A DNA stretch of 64,000 nucleotides from Gemmatimonas sp. (GTDB lineage Bacteria; Gemmatimonadota; Gemmatimonadetes; Gemmatimonadales; Gemmatimonadaceae): contig JAAVWC010000004.1 in assembly GCA_023910675.1 (NCBI GenBank), positions 62,001 through 126,000 of the forward strand. Direction: 5' to 3'. Positions within the stretch are counted from its first letter, which is position 1, and every line of letters begins with the position of its first letter. The position numbers were made by a program, and so were the translations under genes. Of this stretch, positions 49,824-58,473 are shown one piece after another. The notes beneath the pieces were generated by a model, which made no database searches, was not told where the DNA came from, and worked only from the letters and a program-made list of their open reading frames with translations.

Positions 49824-52586
49824 TCAGAGGGAAGCAGGAAGTGCCGCGAGAAACTCGAGGCCGAAAAACGCCGGCTGGTTGCGGCGTTCAAAACCGATCT
49901 GACGCTGCCGTTGGTAGAGCGGGCGGTCGGCCAATGCATTGTTGGCGAACAGCGCCACCTGCGTGCGCCCCGGCAACGTCTTGGTAAGGCGCAGGTTGAG
50001 CAGATGCAGCGGCGGACGACGTTCCCACCGCCCTTCTTCGGGCGCGACGGCACGCGTGAGCGCGGCGAACTCCGGTGCGGCCGCCTGCTGTGGCGTGAGT
50101 GACGAAATGCGACCGGTGCGGTCCACGTATCCCACAGGCACGCCGTTGGTGCGCCCCACCGGCTGGTCGTCTTCACGCCAGGTGGTTTGCCACAGCACCG
50201 ACACCACCAACCCCAACGCCGGCGCGCGATGCACCAGCCGTAGCGCGGTGATGGCGCGCTGTGATTCAACACCACGGCCTCCGGCGTACACCCCAACCCG
50301 CACGGGTTGCACCGAGCCACTGATGAACTGCTCCACCGGAATCTCTACGTCGTCGTCGCGGGCTACGGTGCGGAACCATCCACCGCTGACCGACAACTGT
50401 GTACGCAGGCGCTTCCACTCCGGGCGTTCTGCCGTGAACTCGGCGCCCGTCGTGGAAATGGTGCGACTGTTGCGCGGCGCGTCGTAGAGCCCCACAAACG
50501 AGTCCACGCGAATCGGTACCGTGCGCAACAGCGGCGGCTGACCAGCGGGAAAGGCCGCCGCCTCGAACTGTGGCACCGCAATCCCCACCGGCATGCGGCT
50601 GGTACCGAACGCCCCGCGCGTTTGCTCGCGGAACAGCGCGAGTGTTCCGCTCGTGCGCCCCACCTGCCAATCGACACCGGTTTCCGACTTGGTCGCTCGC
50701 GCCGACCGCAGCGCGTCGGTACGCACGTCCACTACGCGCGTGGTAAAGAGCACCAACCGCTCGGCGGGATTGCTGGCGTAGTAGTTGAACGAGGTGAGAT
50801 CGAAGTACCGTGGCAGCGGATACAGCTGCGACAGCGTGGGGGCTTTGGTGGTGGTGCCGTGTGACACGCGCCACGTGAGGCCGCGCGTGACTGCGGTGCT
50901 GAGCGACAGACGCGGAACGAGCTGCGTGCCGTGGATACTGCCGGCGAGGGCGGGATCGATGGCATCGGCGCGCACGCCGGCGCTGGCATCGAGCGCGCGC
51001 CCGCCGAGCAACGCGCGCACTCGGTATTCCGCGTAGGCCGCCAGTTGCGATTGGGAGGGAATATCGCGATACGATTGCGGCCGGTCACCAACGCCGTAGT
51101 TCTGACGCGGGGGCTCAATAGGATCGAAGACGCGTCCATCGCCGGCGTTGCCATCGAAGCGGTACTCGAGGCCAAGCACCGGATCGTGGCGCACGCCGCG
51201 CCACGAGCGCGCGCGTCGTGTTTCGAGTCGCGCATACGCGTTGCGCGGGTCACCACTCACCGCGAGGCGTGTGAGATACTCACTGCGCCCGTAGACTCCG
51301 GGGGCGAGAGTGTCACGTCGTGCCGCGGAGAGCGGGAAGATGTCGCGAGTAATGAGCTCCTGATACTGCGAACGCTGTTTGGCGTGGCTTCCGCTTGCCG
51401 TTAACTCCGTGACCCAGCCGGTGCGCTCTCCCAGACGAACACGCACGTCCAGGCGAGCCCCCTGATCGCGTGACGACACGAGGCGCTGATAGCGCCGGTC
51501 GTCCGGATCCTGCCGACTTTCGTCGACGGCGCTGAAGGCCCGCACGCGTAGTGAGGCACCAAGGATGGGGCGTTCATGGGTGAAGGCCCCCTGCATGGTG
51601 TAGCGGGTGAAGCGATCGAGAGTAGAGCGCGGATCATCCTGACTGGACACCACGTTGGCGTCGAGGGCAAAGCCGTCGCGGGTGGCGCGCCCCCACCCGG
51701 CAACGGTGCTCGCCTCGATCGTTTGCGGGTTGGCGCGTACGTGGAATTCCGGCGCCTGCGCCCCCGCTCGCGATGTCACGAGAATGGCGCCGGCGGTCAG
51801 GTCACCATGACGTGCGCTGGGGACGCCGCGAATGACCTCCACGGATTCGATCTGGTCGGCCGGGATTTGCCGTAGGTCGAGACCACGCCCTGCCGTACTG
51901 GAAAACTGCGGCAACGCATTGGGGCCGCTGTTGAGAATGGTGAGCGTGGTTTGCAGGTTGGCATTGTTCGAGACCGGCACCCCATCCAGCACGACGCTGG
52001 TGCCGAGGGCATTGGCGCGCTCCGCTTCGGTCCCGGGGCCGGGATCACGCGCCCCGGCGGTGGGGGCCTGACGCAGCAGCGATTGACGGGCGCCGGCCAA
52101 GGTGGGATTGAGAGCAGCCTGCCCAGGCACCAGCTGCAGCACGTCGGCCAGACTGGAGGCCTGCACGTGCTCAATGGCATCACGCCCAATACGGGAGACG
52201 CTTGACCCTTCCGCGGAGCGGGCGATCTCGGTGGCGGTGACTACCACCTGCTCCAGCTGGGGGGCCCGTGCCGCGAGCCGCACAAACAGGCGAAGGGGAA
52301 CCGGACCACACGGTTGCACCGCAATGCGGCGCTCACTCAAGCCAGCCGCGATCGCCCGCAGCTCGGCGGTTTCCGGCTCCACCCGAGGAAAGGAAAAGCG
52401 TCCCTCCCGGTCGGTCACGAGCGTGACTCCCCCCAGGGTAACCGAGGCGCCAGGTACGGGCGACAGCTGCGGGAGACGCTGCACGATGCCCATGACTTCA
52501 GCAGACGCACACTTTTCTTGCGCACTTACAGACCAGTATGGCGCCATAATAGTGGCTCCTAAAAGCCACGACTTGGCTTTCAGCAT
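49824..52586 (-). CDS. TonB-dependent outer-membrane receptor
   Basis: A 920-residue receptor. Signal peptide to SVSAQ, then a carboxypeptidase-regulatory-like domain (GASVTLGGVTLVTDREGRF, about residues 35-115), a plug domain (IGRDAIEHVQASSLADVLQL, then VIRGVPSARHGDLTAGAILV), and a 22-strand-type barrel ending GLEFLAALPASL. The operator at 52636-52655 is 50 bp upstream. It heads a four-gene operon. The ligand is unknown; a zinc chelate or metallophore is inferred from context. Confidence 0.9.
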   Translation of the reverse strand: MLKAKSWLLGATIMAPYWSVSAQEKCASAEVMGIVQRLPQLSPVPGASVTLGGVTLVTDREGRFSFPRVEPETAELRAIAAGLSERRIAVQPCGPVPLRLFVRLAARAPQLEQVVVTATEIARSAEGSSVSRIGRDAIEHVQASSLADVLQLVPGQAALNPTLAGARQSLLRQAPTAGARDPGPGTEAERANALGTSVVLDGVPVSNNANLQTTLTILNSGPNALPQFSSTAGRGLDLRQIPADQIESVEVIRGVPSARHGDLTAGAILVTSRAGAQAPEFHVRANPQTIEASTVAGWGRATRDGFALDANVVSSQDDPRSTLDRFTRYTMQGAFTHERPILGASLRVRAFSAVDESRQDPDDRRYQRLVSSRDQGARLDVRVRLGERTGWVTELTASGSHAKQRSQYQELITRDIFPLSAARRDTLAPGVYGRSEYLTRLAVSGDPRNAYARLETRRARSWRGVRHDPVLGLEYRFDGNAGDGRVFDPIEPPRQNYGVGDRPQSYRDIPSQSQLAAYAEYRVRALLGGRALDASAGVRADAIDPALAGSIHGTQLVPRLSLSTAVTRGLTWRVSHGTTTKAPTLSQLYPLPRYFDLTSFNYYASNPAERLVLFTTRVVDVRTDALRSARATKSETGVDWQVGRTSGTLALFREQTRGAFGTSRMPVGIAVPQFEAAAFPAGQPPLLRTVPIRVDSFVGLYDAPRNSRTISTTGAEFTAERPEWKRLRTQLSVSGGWFRTVARDDDVEIPVEQFISGSVQPVRVGVYAGGRGVESQRAITALRLVHRAPALGLVVSVLWQTTWREDDQPVGRTNGVPVGYVDRTGRISSLTPQQAAAPEFAALTRAVAPEEGRWERRPPLHLLNLRLTKTLPGRTQVALFANNALADRPLYQRQRQIGFERRNQPAFFGLEFLAALPASL

Positions 52587-52635
52587 CGCTGTTCTCTAGA
52601 GCGCGCAGAGGGGGTACCGTTCTCCATAACGCGCG

Positions 52636-52655
52636 AATGATAACTCACTATCATT
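52636..52655. promoter_or_regulatory. Putative Zur-type operator of the TonB-receptor operon
   Basis: AATGATA-ACTCAC-TATCATT: a perfect 7-bp inverted repeat. It has the same spacing between TGATA and TATCA as the ABC-2 operon site at 26154, and is the best-formed site in the window. Confidence 0.75.
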
Positions 52656-52694
52656 CAATTGCAACACACCGACCCGCGTACGGCCCCTACGTGG

Positions 52695-53312
52695 TCAGTG
52701 GCGCTGCCCGATCCGCTCCCACACCAGCGCCACCACCGCCCACCCCACACAAGCCGCCACCACCGTATCGCTCAGGTAGTGCGCATTGGCCATCACCCGC
52801 GTGAGGCCGCAGCCGGCCGCCAGCGCGTACATGACCCAGCGGACCCGCGGGAACAGCCGCGCCACGGCAAAAGCGCCGGCGAAGGCCACCAGGGTGTGTG
52901 AACTGGGGAGCCCGAGGCCGCGATTGGACCACGGCCCGTCGCCAAAGGCGCGAAACACGTAGCCGAACGTCTCCGCGTCGGGGCGCACGCGCCGAAAAAG
53001 CAGCTTGAGAAGCTCGGCGGCGAGCCCGCCTAGGGCGGGGCCGAACACGAGGAACGTCGTGTGCGCTCGGCGAGCGGGATCCTCACGCTGGTGCAGCCAG
53101 TAGGTGAGCGCCACCAGCAGCCAGGTGGGCAGGAAGCCGATCGACCGGAGCAACCGCCCCCAATCCTTGTCGTACACCGACGGCAGCCGGAGCAGGCGCC
53201 ACGCGGTCTCGTCGACCAGGTGGGCGGCGGCGATGACGACGAGGCTGACGAGGGCCCACCGTTTCCACGGCTCTGACAGGGGCGCTGCGGGCACAGGGGT
53301 GGGCGATACCAT
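52695..53312 (-). CDS. PAP2-family membrane phosphatase
   Basis: A 205-residue membrane protein with five to six spans. The three PAP2 motifs are present: KLLFRRVRPD, GLPSSHTL, and RVMANAHYLSDTV. It removes phosphate from lipid phosphates such as undecaprenyl pyrophosphate or phosphatidate. It lies outside the receptor operon, divergent from the second Fur gene. Confidence 0.88.
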   Translation of the reverse strand: MVSPTPVPAAPLSEPWKRWALVSLVVIAAAHLVDETAWRLLRLPSVYDKDWGRLLRSIGFLPTWLLVALTYWLHQREDPARRAHTTFLVFGPALGGLAAELLKLLFRRVRPDAETFGYVFRAFGDGPWSNRGLGLPSSHTLVAFAGAFAVARLFPRVRWVMYALAAGCGLTRVMANAHYLSDTVVAACVGWAVVALVWERIGQRH

Positions 53313-53414
53313 GCCGGCAAATCAATCAGCCCACCGTGCGACACGCCACCGGCCACGGGCACCGGCGCTCGGTCCCCAATGCCACCGGACTGCGCGACGT
53401 GGCATATTGCACAA

Positions 53415-53786
53415 ATGGAACGCAACACCCGTCAGCGCGATGCCATTCGCCAGGTTTTCGAAGAACAGCCCCGACCGCTCGGCCCCACCGAGGTGCTCGA
53501 GTTCGGCCGTGATCACGTGTCCAAGCTCGGCATCGCCACTGTCTATCGCACCATCAATTCTCTGGTCGACAGTGGCTGGCTGGTGCCCGTAGAGCTCCCG
53601 GGCGAACCGCCGCGCTACGAAAAGTCCGGATCGGCGCACCATCATCATTTCCGCTGTCGGACCTGCAGCCGGGTGTTCGAGATCCACGGCTGCCCCGGAG
53701 ACCTCCGCGACCTGACGCCGGCGGGCTTCACCCTCGAGTCGCACGAAGTCGTGCTGTACGGGCTGTGCAACACGTGCGCGGCCTAG
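53415..53786 (+). CDS. Fur-family regulator (second copy)
   Basis: A 123-residue protein from ATG 53415. DNA-binding helix in KLGIATVYRTINSLVDSGWL; metal region GSAHHHHFRCRTCSRVFEIHGC and LESHEVVLYGLCNTC, with both CxxC pairs. It is clearly related to the homologue at 31077 (shared VYRT, VELPGEPPR/T segments). It is followed by copper genes, so it may sense zinc, iron or peroxide, and could equally be the Zur of the island. Confidence 0.88.
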   Translation: MERNTRQRDAIRQVFEEQPRPLGPTEVLEFGRDHVSKLGIATVYRTINSLVDSGWLVPVELPGEPPRYEKSGSAHHHHFRCRTCSRVFEIHGCPGDLRDLTPAGFTLESHEVVLYGLCNTCAA

Positions 53787-54358
53787 CCACGCGCTTCCGT
53801 TCGCGCTTCGTCCTCGCGGCCGCGCTACTCACCGCCTGCCAATCCGGTCCGACCTTCGAAGGCATGGCGGTCGATCCGCCGCGCGACATGCCGGCGTTCA
53901 CTTTTGCGCTCCCCGACAGTAGCCGCCTCGAGCTTGGACCCGCCGCGGGGAAGCCCACGGTGCTCTTCTTCGGCTATACGCACTGCCCCGATGTCTGCCC
54001 CACGACGCTCGCCGATTGGAAGCGGGCCAAGGCACAGTTGGGCGACAAGGCCGCGTCGGTGCGCTTCGTCTTCGTCACGGTCGATCCTGACCGCGATACC
54101 CCGGAGGTCGCGCAGCGCTATGCGCGCCAGTACGACGCGAGCTTTGAAGGCGTTTCAGGCGACGCGCAGACGACCGCGAAGATCATGGAAGCGTACGGCG
54201 TCGCGGCGGCCAAGGAAGAGGGGAGCGCCGCCAGCGGGTATCTGGTAAGCCATTCGTCGCAGGTATTCCTCGTGAATAGCGCCGGGAAACTCGTCGCGCT
54301 CTATCCATTCGGCACGCGCTGGGAAGCGCTCGCCAACGATCTGTCCAGCCTTCTGTGA
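53774..54358 (+). CDS. SCO1/SenC-type copper chaperone lipoprotein
   Basis: About 194 residues. The GTG at 53774 overlaps the Fur gene by 13 bp; start uncertain. Lipobox ALLTACQSG. Thioredoxin-fold domain with the copper-binding FFGYTHCPDVCPTTL and the conserved His in YLVSHSSQVFLV. SCO proteins load the CuA site of cytochrome oxidase. First of a copper delivery set with PCuAC and a cupredoxin-like protein. Confidence 0.88.
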   Translation: MRGLATRFRSRFVLAAALLTACQSGPTFEGMAVDPPRDMPAFTFALPDSSRLELGPAAGKPTVLFFGYTHCPDVCPTTLADWKRAKAQLGDKAASVRFVFVTVDPDRDTPEVAQRYARQYDASFEGVSGDAQTTAKIMEAYGVAAAKEEGSAASGYLVSHSSQVFLVNSAGKLVALYPFGTRWEALANDLSSLL

Positions 54359-54360
54359 CC

Positions 54361-54795
54361 ATGCGCTCGCGTTCCTTGCCGTTGGCCGCACTCCTGCCGC
54401 TGGTTGCGGCCTGCACGACTGCCGATGTTCCCGCCAGCGGACTCCGCGTGTCGGCGTCGTGGGCACGCACCGCCGACTCCGGTACCACCGGCGGCGTGTA
54501 TGTCACCATCGTGAATGCCGACAGCACCCCGGTCGATCTCACGGGAGCGAGCACGCCGTACGCGACAGCCACCGAAGTGCACGAGTCGATGATGCACGAC
54601 GGCATGTCGCGTATGATGGCGCGCCCCTCGATCACCATTGCGGGTCGCGACTCGCTCGTCATGAAGCCCGGCGGGCTGCACATCATGCTCCTCCAACTGA
54701 CACGCGCCCTGGTCACCACCGACAGTATTCCGCTCACGCTGCGTTTCTCCACCGGAGATTCGCTCGTGGTGCGCGTGCCGGTGCAAGCCCCATGA
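54361..54795 (+). CDS. PCuAC copper chaperone
   Basis: A 144-residue protein with signal/lipobox LLPLVAACTTAD. The PCuAC copper site is visible as VHESMMHDGMSRMM followed by MKPGGLHIMLLQL (His and Met ligands). It works with SCO1 in copper delivery to cytochrome oxidase. ATG 54361 lies 3 bp after the SCO stop; its own TGA overlaps the next ATG (ATGA). Confidence 0.9.
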   Translation: MRSRSLPLAALLPLVAACTTADVPASGLRVSASWARTADSGTTGGVYVTIVNADSTPVDLTGASTPYATATEVHESMMHDGMSRMMARPSITIAGRDSLVMKPGGLHIMLLQLTRALVTTDSIPLTLRFSTGDSLVVRVPVQAP

Positions 54796-55145
54796 TGCCA
54801 CTGCGCCAGCTCGCCACGCTCACCGCGCTCGGCCTTGGCACCGTCGTCATTGCGTGGTACACCTGGCCACGGCCGGATACACTCATTCGCATCCGCGCCG
54901 GCGGTGTACCGGTCGTGACCGACCGCTTCGGTCGAGACACACCGCTCCCCGACACCGTCTTCGTGGGCGGCAGCGGCGGGAAGCGCACCATTCGCGTGGT
55001 GAACGAAGACACACGTCAACACCAGGTGGCAATGTTCAACGTGCCCGCCGGTGAGCGAACCGACTACACCGTGCCACTCGGCACGTTCGGCGGCGCCTGT
55101 TCGGCGCACCCGGACAACCGGCAACTCACGTTCGTGATCCGCTGA
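54792..55145 (+). CDS. Cupredoxin-like exported protein
   Basis: A 117-residue protein with one N-terminal span (LATLTALGLGTVVIAWYTW) and a beta-rich domain. Possible copper ligands: His in TRQHQVAMFNVP and the Cys/His group GACSAHPDNRQLTF. It resembles small cupredoxins but the pattern is not classical. Coupled to PCuAC upstream (ATGA) and to bioF downstream (TGATG). Confidence 0.6.
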   Translation: MMPLRQLATLTALGLGTVVIAWYTWPRPDTLIRIRAGGVPVVTDRFGRDTPLPDTVFVGGSGGKRTIRVVNEDTRQHQVAMFNVPAGERTDYTVPLGTFGGACSAHPDNRQLTFVIR

Positions 55146-56344
55146 TGGTCGATTCGCTTTCCACGCGGCATTCGACGATGAATGCCGCACTCGACGAAGA
55201 GCTGCGTATTCTGGAGGCATCGGGGCTCAAGCGCTCGCTGCGTCAGGTGCAGCAGCGACGGGCGGGCACCGTGTTGCTCAATGGTGAACGCGTCGCCGAT
55301 TTTGCGTCGAACGACTATCTCGGGCTCGCGAGCGATCCGCGCGTGGCGCGCGCTGCGCATGCCGTGTTGCAGGCGGAGGGCACGGGCGCCGGTGCAGCGC
55401 GCCTCATCTCCGGCAACCACCCCATCCACGAAGCGCTCGAGCACACGCTCGCCCGTCTCAAGGGGTGCGACTACACGTTGCTCTTTCCGTCGGGATACAT
55501 GGTGAATGTGGGCGCGATTCCAGCGCTCACCGACCGTGGCGACGTCATCTACTCCGACGAGCTCAATCACGCGTCGCTCATCGATGGCTGCCGCCTCTCG
55601 CGCGCCACTGTGCGTGTCTTCCCGCACAACGACCTCGACGGGCTGGGTCGCATGCTCGCGGCTGAACGTCATCTGTTCCGCCGGGCCATGATCGTTGTAG
55701 AAGGCGTGTTCTCCATGGACGGCGACAGCTGCCCCCTCGACCGGCTCGTACCCATCGCGCGCCAGTACGATGCGTGGACGTACGTCGACGATGCCCACGG
55801 CACGGGCGTGCTGGGCGCGACCGGTGCAGGAAGCCTTGAGCACTATGGCGTGGCCGGACAGGTGGACATCGTCGTCGGCACCCTCGGCAAAGCGCTCGGT
55901 ACCTCGGGCGCCTACGTGGGCGGCTCGCAGGAACTCGTGGAGTTTCTCGTAAGCCGCGCGCGATCGTTCATCTTCACCACCGGATCGCCACCGGCGCTCG
56001 CCGCCGCGACGCTCGAAGCGTTGCGCATCGCGCAGGTGGAGAGCTGGCGACGCGAAGCGGTGCGTGATCGCGCCCGACGGCTCCGCTCGCGTCTCAACGC
56101 CGCTGGCATTGCCACCTCGGGGGCCGCCGATGGGCACATCATTCCCATCGTCATCGGCGATCCTGTAAAGACCATGTCGGTGGTGACCGACTTGCGACGG
56201 CGCGGGTTTCTTGTGGGCGGCGTCCGTCCTCCCACGGTACCGGCGGGAACGTCGCGCCTCCGTCTGTCCATGTCGGCGGTACATCCAGTCGAACTGGTCG
56301 ACTCACTGACAGCGACACTGCTCGACGTACTCCGCAAGGTGTAA
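55145..56344 (+). CDS. bioF: 8-amino-7-oxononanoate synthase
   Basis: A 399-residue PLP enzyme that condenses pimeloyl-thioester with alanine in biotin synthesis. Characteristic segments: FASNDYLGLASDPRV, GTGAGAARLISGNHPIHEALE, DDAHGTGVLG, and the PLP Lys in VGTLGKALGTSG. The start ATG overlaps the TGA of the cupredoxin-like gene (TGATG). First biotin gene, followed by bioA 7 bp later. Confidence 0.95.
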   Translation: MVDSLSTRHSTMNAALDEELRILEASGLKRSLRQVQQRRAGTVLLNGERVADFASNDYLGLASDPRVARAAHAVLQAEGTGAGAARLISGNHPIHEALEHTLARLKGCDYTLLFPSGYMVNVGAIPALTDRGDVIYSDELNHASLIDGCRLSRATVRVFPHNDLDGLGRMLAAERHLFRRAMIVVEGVFSMDGDSCPLDRLVPIARQYDAWTYVDDAHGTGVLGATGAGSLEHYGVAGQVDIVVGTLGKALGTSGAYVGGSQELVEFLVSRARSFIFTTGSPPALAAATLEALRIAQVESWRREAVRDRARRLRSRLNAAGIATSGAADGHIIPIVIGDPVKTMSVVTDLRRRGFLVGGVRPPTVPAGTSRLRLSMSAVHPVELVDSLTATLLDVLRKV

Positions 56345-56351
56345 GCGCGGC

Positions 56352-57656
56352 ATGAGCGACATCATTCTGCAGCGCGATGCGCAGTACGTGTGGCACCCGT
56401 ACACGCAGCACCAGCAGGCGCCGTTTCCCATTCCGGTGGCGCGCGCGCAGGGCAGCTGGCTGTACGACACGAACGGCCGCGCCATACTCGACGCGATTTC
56501 GAGCTGGTGGGTGACGACGCATGGGCACTGCCATCCGACGATTGTCGACGCGATCGCCGAGCAGGCGCGCACACTCGATCAGGTGATCTTTGCGGGCTTC
56601 ACGCATGCGCCGGCTACGGCGTTGGCGGCCGCGCTGGTGTTGGAGCTGCCGCAGGGGCTCACGCGCATTTTTTTCAGTGATGACGGCAGCACGGCGGTGG
56701 AAGTCGCCATCAAACTGTCGCTGCAATCGTTCGCCAATCAGGGAAAGCCGCGGCGACTCATTGCGGCGCTCGAGAATGCGTACCACGGAGATACGTTCGG
56801 CGCGATGGCGGCTGGTGCGCGCGGTGTGTTCACGCACATGTACGAGCCATTGCTGTTCGATGTGGCCCGCTTACCCGACCCCTCGGAAGGCGACACGCTC
56901 GAGGCGCTCGATGCGCTCATTGCGTCACGCGGGCATGAACTCGCGGCCGTGATCGTGGAGCCGCTGGTGCTTGGCGCGAGCGGCATGCGCGTGTGGGATG
57001 AGCAGGTACTGCACGACATTCGCGAGCGAACGAGCGCGGCGGGGGTACATCTCATTGCCGACGAAGTCATGACCGGCTTCGGGCGCACTGGGCCCATGTT
57101 CGCCTGCGACCGGGCCAACGTGCGGCCGGATCTGTTGTGCATGTCCAAGGGCATTACGGGCGGTGTGTTGCCGCTTGGCGCCACAGCGGCCACCGAAGAG
57201 ATCTTCGACGCGTTCCGCAGTGACGACCGGCGCAAGACGTTCTTTCACGGGCACTCGTACACGGCCAATCCCATTGCGTGTGCCGCGGCACTGGCATCGC
57301 TGTCGTTGTTCACGCCGGCGTGCCATGCTGAACGGGTGCGCATCGAACAGCTGCACACCGAGCAGCTATCTGTACTGCGCGGCGCGCGTGGTGTAAAAGC
57401 GGTGCGACAGATCGGTACCGTTGCCGCGGTCGAACTCGATGCGCCGGCCGGTTATCTCAGCGATATCGGCCGAGAACTCGCGGCGTTTTCGCTGCAGCAG
57501 GGCGTGCTGATCAGGCCGCTGGGGAATGTCGCGTATTGCCTGCCGCCATACTGCACCACCAACGACGAACTGCGGCTCGTATACGATGTGTTGCAGCGCT
57601 TTCTGCAAGGCGAGCGCGCGGCACCTGTCCCTACCGGCGGACCGGTTGATGACTGA
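56352..57656 (+). CDS. bioA: Adenosylmethionine-8-amino-7-oxononanoate aminotransferase
   Basis: A 434-residue class III aminotransferase. BioA hallmarks: HPYTQHQQAPFPIPV at the N-terminus, SSWWVTTHGHCHP, FSDDGSTAVEVAIK, DEVMTGFGRTG, PLP-binding Lys in LLCMSKGITGGVLPLG, and FFHGHSYTANP. It transfers an amino group from S-adenosylmethionine. Its end overlaps bioD by 8 bp. Confidence 0.95.
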   Translation: MSDIILQRDAQYVWHPYTQHQQAPFPIPVARAQGSWLYDTNGRAILDAISSWWVTTHGHCHPTIVDAIAEQARTLDQVIFAGFTHAPATALAAALVLELPQGLTRIFFSDDGSTAVEVAIKLSLQSFANQGKPRRLIAALENAYHGDTFGAMAAGARGVFTHMYEPLLFDVARLPDPSEGDTLEALDALIASRGHELAAVIVEPLVLGASGMRVWDEQVLHDIRERTSAAGVHLIADEVMTGFGRTGPMFACDRANVRPDLLCMSKGITGGVLPLGATAATEEIFDAFRSDDRRKTFFHGHSYTANPIACAAALASLSLFTPACHAERVRIEQLHTEQLSVLRGARGVKAVRQIGTVAAVELDAPAGYLSDIGRELAAFSLQQGVLIRPLGNVAYCLPPYCTTNDELRLVYDVLQRFLQGERAAPVPTGGPVDD

Positions 57657-58383
57657 CGCGACAACGGCCCTGCGTCGTCTCGGCGTGACCGGCACCGATA
57701 CCGGCATCGGCAAAACCGTGGTGAGCTGTGCGCTCGCCGCGCGCGCTCGACAGTTGGGATTGCGCGTAGCGGCCATGAAGCCCGTGGAAAGCGGCATCGA
57801 CGATCGTGCCGTGGCTGCCGGGAGCGCCCCGTTATCCGACGCGGAGCGATTGCGCGCGGCCTGTGGCAATGTCGACGACCTGTCGCTGATCCGTCCCTAC
57901 GTGCTCGCGGAGCCGTTGGCACCCATGGTGGCTGCCCATCGTGCGGGCGTCTCGTTCGACATGGGGCGACTCGATGCCGCGCGAAACGCGCTGGAGTCGG
58001 AACGCGATCTGCTGCTGGTCGAGGGCGCTGGCGGACTGCTCGTCCCCATAACACGCGAGTTGTCCTACGCCGGTTTGTTCGCGCGGTGGGAGTGCGAGCT
58101 GGTCATCGTCGCCGGGAATCGCCTCGGCGTGCTCAACCATGCATTGCTCACCGTGCAGGCCGCCGAGCAGGCGGGACTGCGGGTCTCCGCCGTGGTGCTC
58201 ACCACGATGAACCGTGACGAACCGTCGGTGTCGGAAGCGACGAATTACGAGGTCTTGCAGCAGCTGCTCCCCGGACACGCGGTCTACGAGTTCCCGTATG
58301 TGGAGCAGCTCGACCGTGTCGACGCCTTGGCGACCGCCGCACACGCTGCCGGCCTCGACCGCCTGCTCAGTCCTCGTGCGTGA
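57649..58383 (+). CDS. bioD: Dethiobiotin synthetase
   Basis: A 244-residue enzyme forming the ureido ring. P-loop GVTGTDTGIGKTVVSCAL, AAMKPVESG, and VEGAGGLLVPI are family-defining. ATG 57649 overlaps the bioA stop by 8 bp, so bioF-bioA-bioD are one operon. bioB follows after 90 bp. Confidence 0.94.
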   Translation: MTDATTALRRLGVTGTDTGIGKTVVSCALAARARQLGLRVAAMKPVESGIDDRAVAAGSAPLSDAERLRAACGNVDDLSLIRPYVLAEPLAPMVAAHRAGVSFDMGRLDAARNALESERDLLLVEGAGGLLVPITRELSYAGLFARWECELVIVAGNRLGVLNHALLTVQAAEQAGLRVSAVVLTTMNRDEPSVSEATNYEVLQQLLPGHAVYEFPYVEQLDRVDALATAAHAAGLDRLLSPRA

Positions 58384-58473
58384 CTAGGCAGCGCTCTGCC
58401 GTACGGTGATATTTCTCTACAGGACCGCGCCGTCGTGTGGGCGCCCTGCTCTGTTCCCCGCCCCAAGCATTCG

